Source: Saprospiraceae bacterium (GTDB taxonomy: Bacteria; Bacteroidota; Bacteroidia; Chitinophagales; Saprospiraceae). Taken from it: a stretch of DNA of 64,000 nucleotides. This document shows, piece after piece, positions 45,854 to 54,720 of this stretch (positions are counted from its first letter, which is position 1; each line of letters opens with the position of its first letter). The stretch is taken from the NCBI GenBank assembly GCA_016719615.1, contig JADJYQ010000001.1, positions 1,524,501 to 1,588,500 of the forward strand. The letters are read 5' to 3'. The notes under the pieces were generated by a model. The model had not been told where the DNA came from and made no database searches. It was given only the letters and a program-made list of their open reading frames with translations. Position numbers and translations under genes: made by a program.

Positions 45854-47281
45854 TTATTTAAAAGATAACAGTTTATCCATTATTTCGTTCAATTGTTCAG
45901 CCCCTATTTTTTTTGTTAAAATTTTCTTTGAAGCATCTAAGATATATATTTGAGGAGTCGTTTTTAAATCATAAATTATTTTGAACCTTGAAACATGGCT
46001 CGGATCATAGGCATTGATATAGGATAACATGTTGTGTGATTTAACAGCGTCAAAACATGCTTTTTTTGCTTCTGTGCCAATTTGGGAGCAAACAGCTAGC
46101 ACCTCAACTCCCCTATTTTTGAATTTTTCATAAAATTCATTTACAAATGGGATCGATTTTTTGCAATGACCGCAATCCGGTGCCCAAAATATAAGTACGG
46201 TATATGGACTTTTAATGTCGTGTAATCTGAATGCCGTTGAATCTTCTTTAAATAGCAAAATATCAGGAGCAATGCGGTCTATCAACAAAGGCTTTAATGC
46301 TTTAGCGTCTTTGGTCATTTTTGCAAGATTTTCGGCATCGATCCATGGAGCTTTGCCTTTTGCATAATAATTTTCTACCAAATGAACATATACCCCATCC
46401 ATACCCACATATTTTGAGTTAGCATAGGTATTCAAAAAATGACTTAGCAAAAACTTGTGATTTTGAGACTCTGGTGTTAGTTTCGATAAGATCATATCTA
46501 AAGCTAAATTGATTGAATCAGGATGTTGCACGGTCAATCGCTCAAGATATCTAGAAACTTTCTGATAAAAGAGTGGCAATCGCACATTTCTGTCATCTTG
46601 AAATTCAGCTTGATCAAAAAAATGCTTTTTGTAATATTGAAAAGCAAGGAGTTCCCGATCTTCTGGTTTAGCATCAGTAAATTCAGGCACCTGAACATCC
46701 AGACTCCAGCGAAGCACCAGACTCAGGATAGATTTAGCTTGGGACTGAAGAATTTCTTGTTGTTTATCTTTAACTAATTTATCGACCAACTCTAATTTTG
46801 ATTTTGTCAAAGTCTTTTCCTGTTCATCTTTAGCATTTTTTAAAAGCGCATTTAGGGAATCAGCGAGCATTCTCTTATCAGAAAGAAAATCTATGTAAGC
46901 ATTAAAATCTTGATTAAGCTTTGATCCGTGAAATTTCAATTTTTCATTTAAATACGCAGCTTCAGATTCAATGGCAAATTTTTGTTGTTCCTTGTCAATG
47001 AGAATTTGTATATAATTATGCTCGGGCTGTGTGACGACCAAATACATCCCGGGTTCTAACAAGGTATCACTCTGAAATGTAAAAGTGCCATCTTTGGATT
47101 TATAGGCTGTGTCTTTTATATATTGTTTATCCCCAAAATAATAGCCCAACAAAAGTGTATCATTTTCATAGCCCTTAAAATTAACTTTAATTTTATAGGC
47201 CTGTGCATCTAGATTTCCGAATAAAAATGAAAGGATAAATAATGTCGAAATAAACTTGCTTAAAATATTATGATAGCTCAT
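45854..47281 (-). CDS. TlpA-like thioredoxin-fold protein with DUF4369/DUF5106-like N-terminal domains
   Basis: A 475-residue exported thiol-disulfide protein. Seen: signal peptide (about 1-26, FLFGNLDA), a DUF4369-like beta domain (YENDTLLLGYYFGDKQYIKDTA), a long helical middle region (about 120-330) resembling DUF5106, and a C-terminal thioredoxin domain with FWAPDCGHCKKSIPFVNEFY, giving a CGHC active site at about residues 370-373. The cis-Pro is in TPQIYILD. Bacteroidota carry many such envelope redox proteins; substrate unknown. It has its own -7 promoter element 23 bases upstream. Confidence 0.87.
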   Translation of the reverse strand: MSYHNILSKFISTLFILSFLFGNLDAQAYKIKVNFKGYENDTLLLGYYFGDKQYIKDTAYKSKDGTFTFQSDTLLEPGMYLVVTQPEHNYIQILIDKEQQKFAIESEAAYLNEKLKFHGSKLNQDFNAYIDFLSDKRMLADSLNALLKNAKDEQEKTLTKSKLELVDKLVKDKQQEILQSQAKSILSLVLRWSLDVQVPEFTDAKPEDRELLAFQYYKKHFFDQAEFQDDRNVRLPLFYQKVSRYLERLTVQHPDSINLALDMILSKLTPESQNHKFLLSHFLNTYANSKYVGMDGVYVHLVENYYAKGKAPWIDAENLAKMTKDAKALKPLLIDRIAPDILLFKEDSTAFRLHDIKSPYTVLIFWAPDCGHCKKSIPFVNEFYEKFKNRGVEVLAVCSQIGTEAKKACFDAVKSHNMLSYINAYDPSHVSRFKIIYDLKTTPQIYILDASKKILTKKIGAEQLNEIMDKLLSFK

Positions 47282-47304
47282 ATAGTTCTTCTGATTAACA
47301 AAGT

Positions 47305-47312
47305 CAAAATTA
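47305..47312 (-). promoter_or_regulatory. -7 promoter element of the TlpA-like gene
   Basis: TAATTTTG on the minus strand matches TAnnTTTG, 23 bases before the ATG at 47281. The only nearby TTG is 10 bases upstream, too close to be the usual -33 box. Confidence 0.5.
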
Positions 47313-47356
47313 TAATACCATTCAATTTATAAAATGTATATGCTTTTCAATAACAA

Positions 47357-48541
47357 TTATTTAACCAAATCAGGTTTAATTTTAGTGTATATTTTCAGCA
47401 ATGATTCTCCAACGGAATTTTCGCTGAATAATTGTAAGGCATTAATCGCGATTACATCTCGGTCAAATATATGTTCTGAATTGAAACATTGGGTAATTGC
47501 TTTTGTGAGCGCTTTTTCATCTCCTACATCTATAAGTACACCGTTGCTTGAATTTATGATTTCGGGTATGCCGCCCACACGTGTAGCGATCACCGGAGTT
47601 CCACAGCAAAGTGATTCCGCGATGACACAAGGCATATTTTCCTTATTACTGAATAAAACAAACACATCTGCATTTCTATATTCGTTGGCCAGAGTCTCAC
47701 CTTCTAGTTGTCCTTTATAATGTATGTTATTTTGAAGCCCATTTTTTTGGATGTGTTGTAAAATCACGTTTGTATCTCGGCCATAACCTACCAAGTGCAA
47801 ATGAATATTCGGATACGCCGACAACATATTTTGAAACGCTCGTAAAATTCCAAGTACATTTTTATGAGCATCATTAAACTCAGAAACATGTAAAACATTA
47901 TAATTCTGATCTTTCAGTCTTTTTTTTGGATAAAATATTTGCGTGTTAACCGAATTATAGACCTGTAAAGAATTCGGATTCGATAAACCAATTTTGCTCA
48001 TTGCAAAAAGTAGATTATTTGAAACAGCCATGAGGCCATTTGAATGAATGAGAACAAATTTTCGAAGCTTGTTTTTAATATTTTCTATTGGCGTAAAATA
48101 ATTTTGGAGATAAAATGTACTGTGTTCTATGATCAGGTATGGTATATTAAAGAAGACCTTTAACATCCATGCTGTGAATCCTTGTCGCAGAAGTACATGC
48201 ACCATCACCAGCGAAGGCTTTCCATGTTCTTTATAAATAGTAATCAACCATCTAAGAGATAAAAGATAGTAAACAATAAATTTCAAGACTTTATCAAGCG
48301 CTTGAATTCCGGTTATCTGTTTTTTGTAGTAAACTTTATATTCAATGGAGTTTGAAGTGTTTATTTTTTCCGATTCATAAAGAAAAGCTTTATTCTTTAT
48401 TTCAGCTGCTCTGATATAAAGAATAACAGATTTACAAGCGTAATCTGTACAATCAATATGTCTTCTGACAAAAATACCTTCGAGCGTATCAGTTTTATTG
48501 GGATACCATTTAGGTAAGTGTAATAGATAGGGACACTTCAT
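47357..48541 (-). CDS. Family-4 glycosyltransferase
   Basis: A 394-residue GT-B glycosyltransferase of family 4. The N-terminal half has PKWYPNKTDTLEGIFVRRHI and HVLLRQGFTAWML. The C-terminal nucleotide-sugar domain has VLHVSEFNDAHKNVLGIL, LHLVGYGRDTN, and ENMPCVIAESLCCGTPVIA, containing the EX7E pair. It retains all catalytic features of the retaining GT4 group. The ATG overlaps the pyrB stop (TGATG), so it is the last gene of a translation/pyrimidine operon. The sugar and acceptor are unknown; an envelope polysaccharide is likely. Confidence 0.9.
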   Translation of the reverse strand: MKCPYLLHLPKWYPNKTDTLEGIFVRRHIDCTDYACKSVILYIRAAEIKNKAFLYESEKINTSNSIEYKVYYKKQITGIQALDKVLKFIVYYLLSLRWLITIYKEHGKPSLVMVHVLLRQGFTAWMLKVFFNIPYLIIEHSTFYLQNYFTPIENIKNKLRKFVLIHSNGLMAVSNNLLFAMSKIGLSNPNSLQVYNSVNTQIFYPKKRLKDQNYNVLHVSEFNDAHKNVLGILRAFQNMLSAYPNIHLHLVGYGRDTNVILQHIQKNGLQNNIHYKGQLEGETLANEYRNADVFVLFSNKENMPCVIAESLCCGTPVIATRVGGIPEIINSSNGVLIDVGDEKALTKAITQCFNSEHIFDRDVIAINALQLFSENSVGESLLKIYTKIKPDLVK

Positions 48542-49485
48542 CAGGCATCTGACTTGCTTCGGGAATTGGCAAGTAAATAGAGTACGGCCATTCGAATGGC
48601 AACTCCATTTTCAACCTGATCTAATATGATCGAATAATCAGAATCTGCAGCATCTGAATTTAATTCCACACCTCTGTTGATAGGTCCTGGATGCATGAGA
48701 ACTAATTTTTTTCCATTGCGGTCTAATTTTTCTTTATTGATGCCATAAAATTGGGAATATTCTCTGACAGAAGGAAAATATTGAAGTTCCATTCGTTCTG
48801 TTTGAATTCTTAAAACGTTAACGACATCTGCCCAGCTTAGGATGTTTTCCAGTTTATAATCTACCTCAATTCCAAGTGAGCTTACATATTTGGGTATTAT
48901 GGTAGGTGGACCGCAAACTTTAATTTTTGCACCTAATTTTTTTAAACACAAAATATTGCTAAGAGCCACCCTGCTATGAAGGATATCTCCAACAAGCGCA
49001 ACTTTTACTCCTTTGAGTGTACCCATTGATTCTTCAATCGAAAAGGCATCTAATAAAGCTTGTGTAGGATGTTCATGGGTACCGTCACCTGCATTAATAA
49101 CCGTAGCCTCTACCCTTTCCGCAAGAAATCTTGCAGCTCCAACTTTAGGATGTCTCACCACAACCATATCTACCTTCATTGCGAGAATATTTTGAACGGT
49201 GTCCAGTAATGTTTCGCCTTTGGAGACTGATGATCCGCTTGCAGAAAAATTGATGACATCAGCAGATAATCTTTTTTCAGCCAATTCAAAAGACATTCGG
49301 GTACGTGTAGAATTCTCAAAAAATAAATTGGCTACTGTTATATCTCTCAGAGAAGGAACTTTTTTAATTGGCCGTTGAAGAACTTCCTTAAACTGCTTTG
49401 CCACATCCAAAATCAATCTAAGATCTTCAACATGCAGTTCTTTAATGCCCACAAGATGTTTTACGCTAAGTTTGGGTTCTGACAT
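48541..49485 (-). CDS. pyrB: Aspartate carbamoyltransferase catalytic chain
   Basis: Joins carbamoyl phosphate and aspartate, the committed step of pyrimidine synthesis. The 314 residues hold the carbamoyl-phosphate loop NSTRTRMSFELAEKRLSADV, the SxxK loop SSVSKGETLLDT, VVRHPKVGAA, DGTHEHPTQALLDAFSI and HPGPINRGVEL. It is the PyrR-linked, PyrI-less kind; no pyrI is adjacent. It begins 4 bases after pyrR and ends coupled to the glycosyltransferase. Confidence 0.97.
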   Translation of the reverse strand: MSEPKLSVKHLVGIKELHVEDLRLILDVAKQFKEVLQRPIKKVPSLRDITVANLFFENSTRTRMSFELAEKRLSADVINFSASGSSVSKGETLLDTVQNILAMKVDMVVVRHPKVGAARFLAERVEATVINAGDGTHEHPTQALLDAFSIEESMGTLKGVKVALVGDILHSRVALSNILCLKKLGAKIKVCGPPTIIPKYVSSLGIEVDYKLENILSWADVVNVLRIQTERMELQYFPSVREYSQFYGINKEKLDRNGKKLVLMHPGPINRGVELNSDAADSDYSIILDQVENGVAIRMAVLYLLANSRSKSDA

Positions 49486-49489
49486 CGGA

Positions 49490-50047
49490 TTAATTTTGTT
49501 TGGCTACCTCAAAAAACAAAACTCTATCGTCACCGCCTTCTTCTCTGAGATCCACTTTTACATAAGATTGATTAACGGCATCAATTCTGGTTCCGTAATA
49601 ATCAGCTTGAATTGGAAGTTGTCGGTTAAACCGGCGATCTACCAATACCAGAAGTTCAACACGTTCAGGCCTGCCATAATTTTGCAACTCTAATAAAGCA
49701 GCTTGTATGGTTCTTCCTGTGTATAATACATCGTCAATGAGAATGACTTGTTTGTTTTCGATGAGAAAATTAATTTGTGTAGGATGTGCTGTAACTAGTT
49801 TTTTGGTAGATTTAAAATCATCTCTTGAAAAAGTGATATCCAATTTACCAAAAGGGATTTTATAAGATGGATTTAGTATTTCTAATTTACGACATATCCT
49901 TTCTGCTAAAATTGCTCCTTTTAACTGAATTCCAATGATGCAACAATTTGTGAAGGGTGCATGGTGTTCTAAGAGCTGATGACACAAGCGATCAATTACG
50001 AGATTTAGTTGCAATTCGGAAAGTAAAACTTTATGTTTTCCAGGCAT
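49490..50047 (-). CDS. pyrR: PyrR bifunctional regulator / uracil phosphoribosyltransferase
   Basis: A 185-residue PRTase-fold protein. The PRPP-binding motif VILIDDVLYTGRTIQAAL is intact at about 101-118; LVLVDRRFNRQLPIQADYYG and the C-terminal VDLREEGGDDRVLFFE match the PyrR family. PyrR has UPRT activity and, in many bacteria, binds pyrimidine mRNA leaders to control attenuation. No PyrR-binding hairpin or terminator is visible, since only four bases separate it from glnS upstream and four from pyrB downstream, so mRNA-leader regulation at this site is unlikely. Confidence 0.93.
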   Translation of the reverse strand: MPGKHKVLLSELQLNLVIDRLCHQLLEHHAPFTNCCIIGIQLKGAILAERICRKLEILNPSYKIPFGKLDITFSRDDFKSTKKLVTAHPTQINFLIENKQVILIDDVLYTGRTIQAALLELQNYGRPERVELLVLVDRRFNRQLPIQADYYGTRIDAVNQSYVKVDLREEGGDDRVLFFEVAKQN

Positions 50048-50051
50048 TGTT

Positions 50052-51722
50052 TTAATTTTTTTTCTCCTTTATTTTAGCCCAAGAATCTTTTAGCCCAACA
50101 CTTCTGTTGAAAATCTGGTGTTGTTGCGTACTGTCTGTATCTAAAACAAAATATCCAAGCCGTACAAATTGATAATGTACATCCTTTTGCGCATGATAAA
50201 GGCTGGCTTCCAATTTAGCATTACTGTAAACACACAGAGAATCTTTGTTGATTACTTTAGTAAAATCTTCAGCTTCGTTAGGATCTTCCAATGTAAATAA
50301 TTTATCAAAGTACCTAAGTTCTGCATTTACTGAGCTCCCTGCTTCCACCCAATGTATGGTCGATTTAACTTTTAATCCTGAAGTATCCTGACCACTCTTG
50401 CTTTCCGGAATATAGCTGCAATTTAACTGAATCATATTGCCATTAACATCTTTTGAGATCTCATCACACCGAATAATGTAAGCTCCTTTTAATCTCACCA
50501 TTCCACCTGGGCATAACCTAAAAAATCCGCTGATCGGATTTTCCATGAAATCATCCTGTTCTATATAAATTGAATTACCAAATAGCACATTTCTTTTTCC
50601 AGTTTCGGGCATTTCTGGATTATTTTCAATTTCCAGCCCTTCAGTAGTATTCGGATAATTAGTGATATGAATCAGCAGTGGTTGAGAAATAGCCATGACG
50701 CGAATTGCAGTTTTATTTAAATCTTCACGCAATGCAAATTCCAATAGTGAAAGATCAATAATATTATCACGCTTTGCAATCCCTACCATTGATGCAAATT
50801 TTCTGAGGGATTCAGGAGTATATCCTTTTCGCCGAAATGCACTAATCGTAGGCATTCTAGGATCGTCCCACCCACTGACAAAACCTTCCTGAACCAAGCG
50901 CAACAATTTTCTTTTTGACATGACGGTAAAGCTCAAATTGAGTCTGGCAAATTCGTATTGTTGAGATGGAAAGATTCCAAGTTCTTTGATAAACCAATTA
51001 TATAAAGGTTTGTGATTTTCAAACTCCAGCGTACAAATTGAATGCGTGATGCCTTCAATAGAATCCGATTGTCCGTGTGCAAAATCATACATTGGATAAA
51101 TACACCATTGAGTTCCGGTTCTATGATGCGATTTATATAGAATTCTATAGAGGATAGGATCCCGAAAATGCATATTAGGAGAGGACATATCAATTTTAGC
51201 CCTGAGTACTTTACTGCCTTCGGGAAATTCTCCGGCTTTCATCCTGGAAAATAAATTTAAATTTTCATCGATACTTCGGTTTCTAAAAGGACTTAGAATG
51301 CCCGGTTCTGTAGGGGATTTTTTCATCTCTGCAATTTCTTCTGCAGTGCTATCATCTACATAAGCCAGTCCTTTTTCAATCAAAACGTTTGCAAATTGGT
51401 AGAGCTGTTCAAAATAATCAGAAGCATAATACTCTCTGTCTTCCCAGTCAAACCCTAACCATTGTATATCCTTTTTAATGGATTCTACAAATTCAGTTTC
51501 CTCTGTAACCGGATTCGTATCATCAAAGCGCAAGTTTGTTTTTCCTTTGTATTTCAAAGCCAGGCCAAAATTTAAACATATGGCTTTGGCATGCCCAATA
51601 TGCAGATAACCATTGGGTTCCGGTGGAAAACGTGTATGCACCCGTCCTCCATGTTTTCCATTGCGGATATCTTCTTCTATAATTTCTTCAATAAAATTTA
51701 AGGATTTCTTCGTTTCTTCCAT
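50052..51722 (-). CDS. glnS: Glutaminyl-tRNA synthetase
   Basis: Class I synthetase that charges tRNA-Gln directly, so this organism need not use GatCAB for glutamine. The 556 residues show HIGH as PNGYLHIGHAKAICLNF (about 35-51), the Gln/tRNA binding region WCIYPMYDFAHGQSDSIEGI, KMSKS as FTVMSKRKLLRLV, and the C-terminal anticodon beta-barrels from about 340. Complete. It is 10 bases after argS and 4 bases before pyrR in one operon. Confidence 0.97.
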   Translation of the reverse strand: MEETKKSLNFIEEIIEEDIRNGKHGGRVHTRFPPEPNGYLHIGHAKAICLNFGLALKYKGKTNLRFDDTNPVTEETEFVESIKKDIQWLGFDWEDREYYASDYFEQLYQFANVLIEKGLAYVDDSTAEEIAEMKKSPTEPGILSPFRNRSIDENLNLFSRMKAGEFPEGSKVLRAKIDMSSPNMHFRDPILYRILYKSHHRTGTQWCIYPMYDFAHGQSDSIEGITHSICTLEFENHKPLYNWFIKELGIFPSQQYEFARLNLSFTVMSKRKLLRLVQEGFVSGWDDPRMPTISAFRRKGYTPESLRKFASMVGIAKRDNIIDLSLLEFALREDLNKTAIRVMAISQPLLIHITNYPNTTEGLEIENNPEMPETGKRNVLFGNSIYIEQDDFMENPISGFFRLCPGGMVRLKGAYIIRCDEISKDVNGNMIQLNCSYIPESKSGQDTSGLKVKSTIHWVEAGSSVNAELRYFDKLFTLEDPNEAEDFTKVINKDSLCVYSNAKLEASLYHAQKDVHYQFVRLGYFVLDTDSTQQHQIFNRSVGLKDSWAKIKEKKN

Positions 51723-51732
51723 TCATTAAAAT

Positions 51733-53556
51733 TTACATTCTGTCTGGCATTTCAATACCTAAACATTCCATTCCATTTTTTAATATATCTGATACTTTAC
51801 GGCTTAAGTGTAATCTGAAATATTTTAATTCATCTGTTTCTGCATTTAGAATACTATAATCATGGTAATACTTGTGAAATTCTTTGGCTAACAGATATAA
51901 ATAATTAGCAAGATGAGATGGGTCTAAATCTTTTGCAGCTGTTTGAATGATATTATTATATTCATGTATCAACCGAATAAGTGATTTTTCATTCCGATTG
52001 ATTTGAATATTTTGATCATTAATAGAATTTTGGCCATCTTGTTTCCTAAGTATTGATTGAATTCTTACATATGCATTCACAATATAGGGACCCGTATGTC
52101 CTTGCATATCTACGGCTTCTTTTGGATCAAACAGCATTCTCTTTTTTGGATGTACTTTTAAAATAAAATATTTTAAAGCGGCCATTCCAATTTTATTAAA
52201 AATAATTTCTTGTTCTTCTCCAGGTAATATCGCTATTTCTCCTCTTTCCTGTGCGCTCTTTCGCGCTTCTTCCACAACATTATCCACTAAATCATCAGCA
52301 TCAACGACATTTCCTTCCCTGGATTTCATTTTTCCTTCAGGCAAATCTACCATGCCATAGGATAAATGAAATAAGTGGTCAGCAAAACTTTCTTTTAAGA
52401 CTTTAAGCGTTTCGAATAAGACTTTAAAATGGTAATCTTGTTCGTCTCCTACTACATAAATATAGCGATCTGCCTGATGTTTCTCATGGCGCTGCTGAGC
52501 AGTACCCAGGTCTTGTGTGATATAAACGCTTGTTCCATCTTTTCTCATGAGAATCTTTTTATCAAGACCTCGTGGTTCAAGATCGACCCAAGTAGAACCA
52601 TCTGGTTCTTTATAGAAAACGCCAGATTGAAGTCCTTTTTGAATGATATCTTTTCCTAATAAATAGGTTTGAGATTCATAATAAATATGATCAAATTTAA
52701 TTTGCAGGCGCTTATAAGTTTTGTCAAATCCATCATACACCCATTGGTTCATTTGTTTCCAAAGTTTGATGGTTTCATGATCATTTGACTCCCAGAGAAC
52801 TAGCATTTTTCGAATTTCATCCCCTAATGGACTAATGGAATTGAAATACTCGTTTTTAAATTTGGATTTAAATTCTTTGCGTTCGATCTCTCCGAATTTT
52901 GTCTCATAAACGTTTGCTGCCTCATCAGAACTTAACCATATATTGTATTCTTCCTGAAATTTTACTTCGAATAAAACATAATAATCACCTACAAAATGGT
53001 CTGATTTAATTCCGGTATTTTCCGGAGTTGAATTATTCCCCCACTTTTTCCATGCCAACATACTTTTGCAGATGGCCACTCCTCTATCATTTATGACTTG
53101 AGTCGTTTCCACGTGATGACCGCTTGCCATTAAGATTTTATAAACTGACCAGCCTAAAAGTATATTCCTGACATGCCCAAGATGTAATGGTTTGTTGGTA
53201 TTAGGGCTACAATACTCGATCAAAATTTTTTCAATGTTAGATTGCCCATCTTCACTATGACTTACTGGTGGAGTCTTGAGCAGTGACATCCAATAATTGT
53301 CTGGATAACTGAAATTGAAAAAGCCTTTGATAATTTGATAATCGCTGATAATATTCTCAGAAATGAGTTTTTGTCCCAGGAGTTCTCCTATTTCTTCAGG
53401 TTTTTTGTTTAATTTTTTAATCCAGGGAAATAAAATTAGCGTATAATCTTTATCAAACTCCGGAGAACAGGCTTGTATGTGCAGTTCTTTGGAACTGGCA
53501 GTGATATTAAATAATTCTTCAAATGCTGCCTGAAAAGTGTATGTACTTGGGTCCAT
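51733..53556 (-). CDS. argS: Arginyl-tRNA synthetase
   Basis: Charges tRNA-Arg. The 607 residues contain an N-terminal Add-1 domain (about 1-105), the HIGH-like CSPNTNKPLHLGHVRNILLG (about 113-132), a KMSKS-like GKMKSREGNVVDADDL, and a DALR anticodon-binding domain at the C-terminus with NAYVRIQSILRK. Lengths and motifs fit. It begins 21 bases after rsmD. Confidence 0.97.
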   Translation of the reverse strand: MDPSTYTFQAAFEELFNITASSKELHIQACSPEFDKDYTLILFPWIKKLNKKPEEIGELLGQKLISENIISDYQIIKGFFNFSYPDNYWMSLLKTPPVSHSEDGQSNIEKILIEYCSPNTNKPLHLGHVRNILLGWSVYKILMASGHHVETTQVINDRGVAICKSMLAWKKWGNNSTPENTGIKSDHFVGDYYVLFEVKFQEEYNIWLSSDEAANVYETKFGEIERKEFKSKFKNEYFNSISPLGDEIRKMLVLWESNDHETIKLWKQMNQWVYDGFDKTYKRLQIKFDHIYYESQTYLLGKDIIQKGLQSGVFYKEPDGSTWVDLEPRGLDKKILMRKDGTSVYITQDLGTAQQRHEKHQADRYIYVVGDEQDYHFKVLFETLKVLKESFADHLFHLSYGMVDLPEGKMKSREGNVVDADDLVDNVVEEARKSAQERGEIAILPGEEQEIIFNKIGMAALKYFILKVHPKKRMLFDPKEAVDMQGHTGPYIVNAYVRIQSILRKQDGQNSINDQNIQINRNEKSLIRLIHEYNNIIQTAAKDLDPSHLANYLYLLAKEFHKYYHDYSILNAETDELKYFRLHLSRKVSDILKNGMECLGIEMPDRM

Positions 53557-53577
53557 TCAAGCCACAAAATTACGAAA

Positions 53578-54117
53578 CTATCCCTTAAAAAAACTGAAAA
53601 AGGTTTGACCATAGTTCTTTGATTTCCAATAGTTTGGATGCGAATCAAACTTATGATCAGGATTGTGTTCCAAAGTTATAATCCCATTTGCCTTTAGTAA
53701 AGAGCTATGTAGAATCTGGTCTGGAATGAGAGGAATGGCCTTTAAAGGATATGGTGGCCCTGCAAAAATGTAATCAAATTTTGAGTTAGTTGTTTGTATA
53801 AAGTCCAGATAATCCATCTGAAAGAGCTTTACTTGTGATTCTATATGAAGTGTAGATAAGGTTTTTCTGACAAAGGAATGACATGGTTTATGATGATCTA
53901 CATAACTCACATCCTGACATCCTCGTGACACCATTTCATAAGTATGTGCGCCACTACCACCAAAAAGGTCCAAGGCCTTGATCTGCTCGAAATCTAAAAA
54001 ATTTGTCAAAACATTAAATAAAGCTTCCCGGGCAATGTCAGTAGTTGGTCTGGTTGGCCATTTATCTGCCGGAGGGTAAAATAAGCGACCTTTTAAAAGT
54101 CCACCTGAGATTCGCAT
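53578..54117 (-). CDS. rsmD: RsmD-family rRNA (guanine-N2) methyltransferase
   Basis: A 179-residue SAM-dependent methyltransferase expected to methylate G966 of 16S rRNA. The N-terminal MRISGGLLKGR and RPTTDIAREALFNVL, and the SAM-binding LDLFGGSGAHTYEMVSRG (about 49-66), are typical. The catalytic (D/N)PPY motif reads IFAGPPYPL at about 117-125, with Gly in place of the conserved Asp, which might alter activity. It follows DUF3822 by one base and precedes argS. That neighbourhood (DUF3822 plus rsmD) is common in Bacteroidota. Confidence 0.87.
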   Translation of the reverse strand: MRISGGLLKGRLFYPPADKWPTRPTTDIAREALFNVLTNFLDFEQIKALDLFGGSGAHTYEMVSRGCQDVSYVDHHKPCHSFVRKTLSTLHIESQVKLFQMDYLDFIQTTNSKFDYIFAGPPYPLKAIPLIPDQILHSSLLKANGIITLEHNPDHKFDSHPNYWKSKNYGQTFFSFFKG

Positions 54118-54118
54118 T

Positions 54119-54676
54119 TTATAAGGTATCTATGGACATAGGTATCACAGAGATTTGTTTAAAATATCTGCTAAAATTATGCATAATCGCAGAATCCGTT
54201 GCAATTTCACCTGCCAAGTTAAGATGTACGGATTCAGGAACTAACTTACTTTTTTGGATCGCATGGATCACATGATATAATAAGTCATCCGGAATTTTAT
54301 AAGGTTTCAATTCAACAGCTAGAATTTCCTTTAATCGCGTAATAAAAATCAAAGCTGTGTTTTCATACAAAAACAAACAAACGTTTGTTAATGAATTTTC
54401 AGGTAAATGTTTGCTGATGGCAGGAATCAATTCAGCTATATGGATAAAAGGCATTCTGTCTAAAGGAGTCTCAGAAGCATTTTCTCTTTCAACAAAAGCC
54501 AGTTTGTAAGGCATATTTGGCATTTCATGAATATGGAGCTTTCCATTATTGCCCAAATGCAGTAACGATGGATGATGAGCCATTTCATCGCTACTATGAA
54601 AATAGAAATCTCGACTCAAAGAAATTTTCTTGCCGTTGAGTAGTGTATAAATCGAATCAGGTGGAGTTTTAATCAT
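54119..54676 (-). CDS. DUF3822 family protein (short form)
   Basis: A 185-residue protein that I match to DUF3822 by its place directly before rsmD and by its ASKHA-like pattern (NVCLFLYENTALIFIT, then ETDSAIM-like LAGEIATDSAIMHNF). Family members are usually somewhat longer. The reading frame here is closed by a TAA eight codons before the ATG, so no longer form is possible from this sequence. No signal peptide. Its role is unknown. It starts the seven-gene operon that ends with the glycosyltransferase, and its promoter region overlaps that of tsaD. Confidence 0.7.
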   Translation of the reverse strand: MIKTPPDSIYTLLNGKKISLSRDFYFHSSDEMAHHPSLLHLGNNGKLHIHEMPNMPYKLAFVERENASETPLDRMPFIHIAELIPAISKHLPENSLTNVCLFLYENTALIFITRLKEILAVELKPYKIPDDLLYHVIHAIQKSKLVPESVHLNLAGEIATDSAIMHNFSRYFKQISVIPMSIDTL

Positions 54677-54679
54677 GCG

Positions 54680-54709
54680 TTGCCTACAGGCGTAAAATTA
54701 CTAAATTTG
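54680..54709 (+). promoter_or_regulatory. Promoter of tsaD (-33 TTG, -7 TAAATTTG)
   Basis: TTG at 54680-54682 and TAAATTTG at 54702-54709, spaced by exactly 19 bases, are a perfect Bacteroidota housekeeping promoter. The ATG is 11 bases further on, leaving a very short or absent leader. An opposite-strand TAATTTTA at 54693-54700 with TTG 18 bases away may be the divergent DUF3822 promoter. Confidence 0.8.
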
Positions 54710-54720
54710 TGATAAATTCA

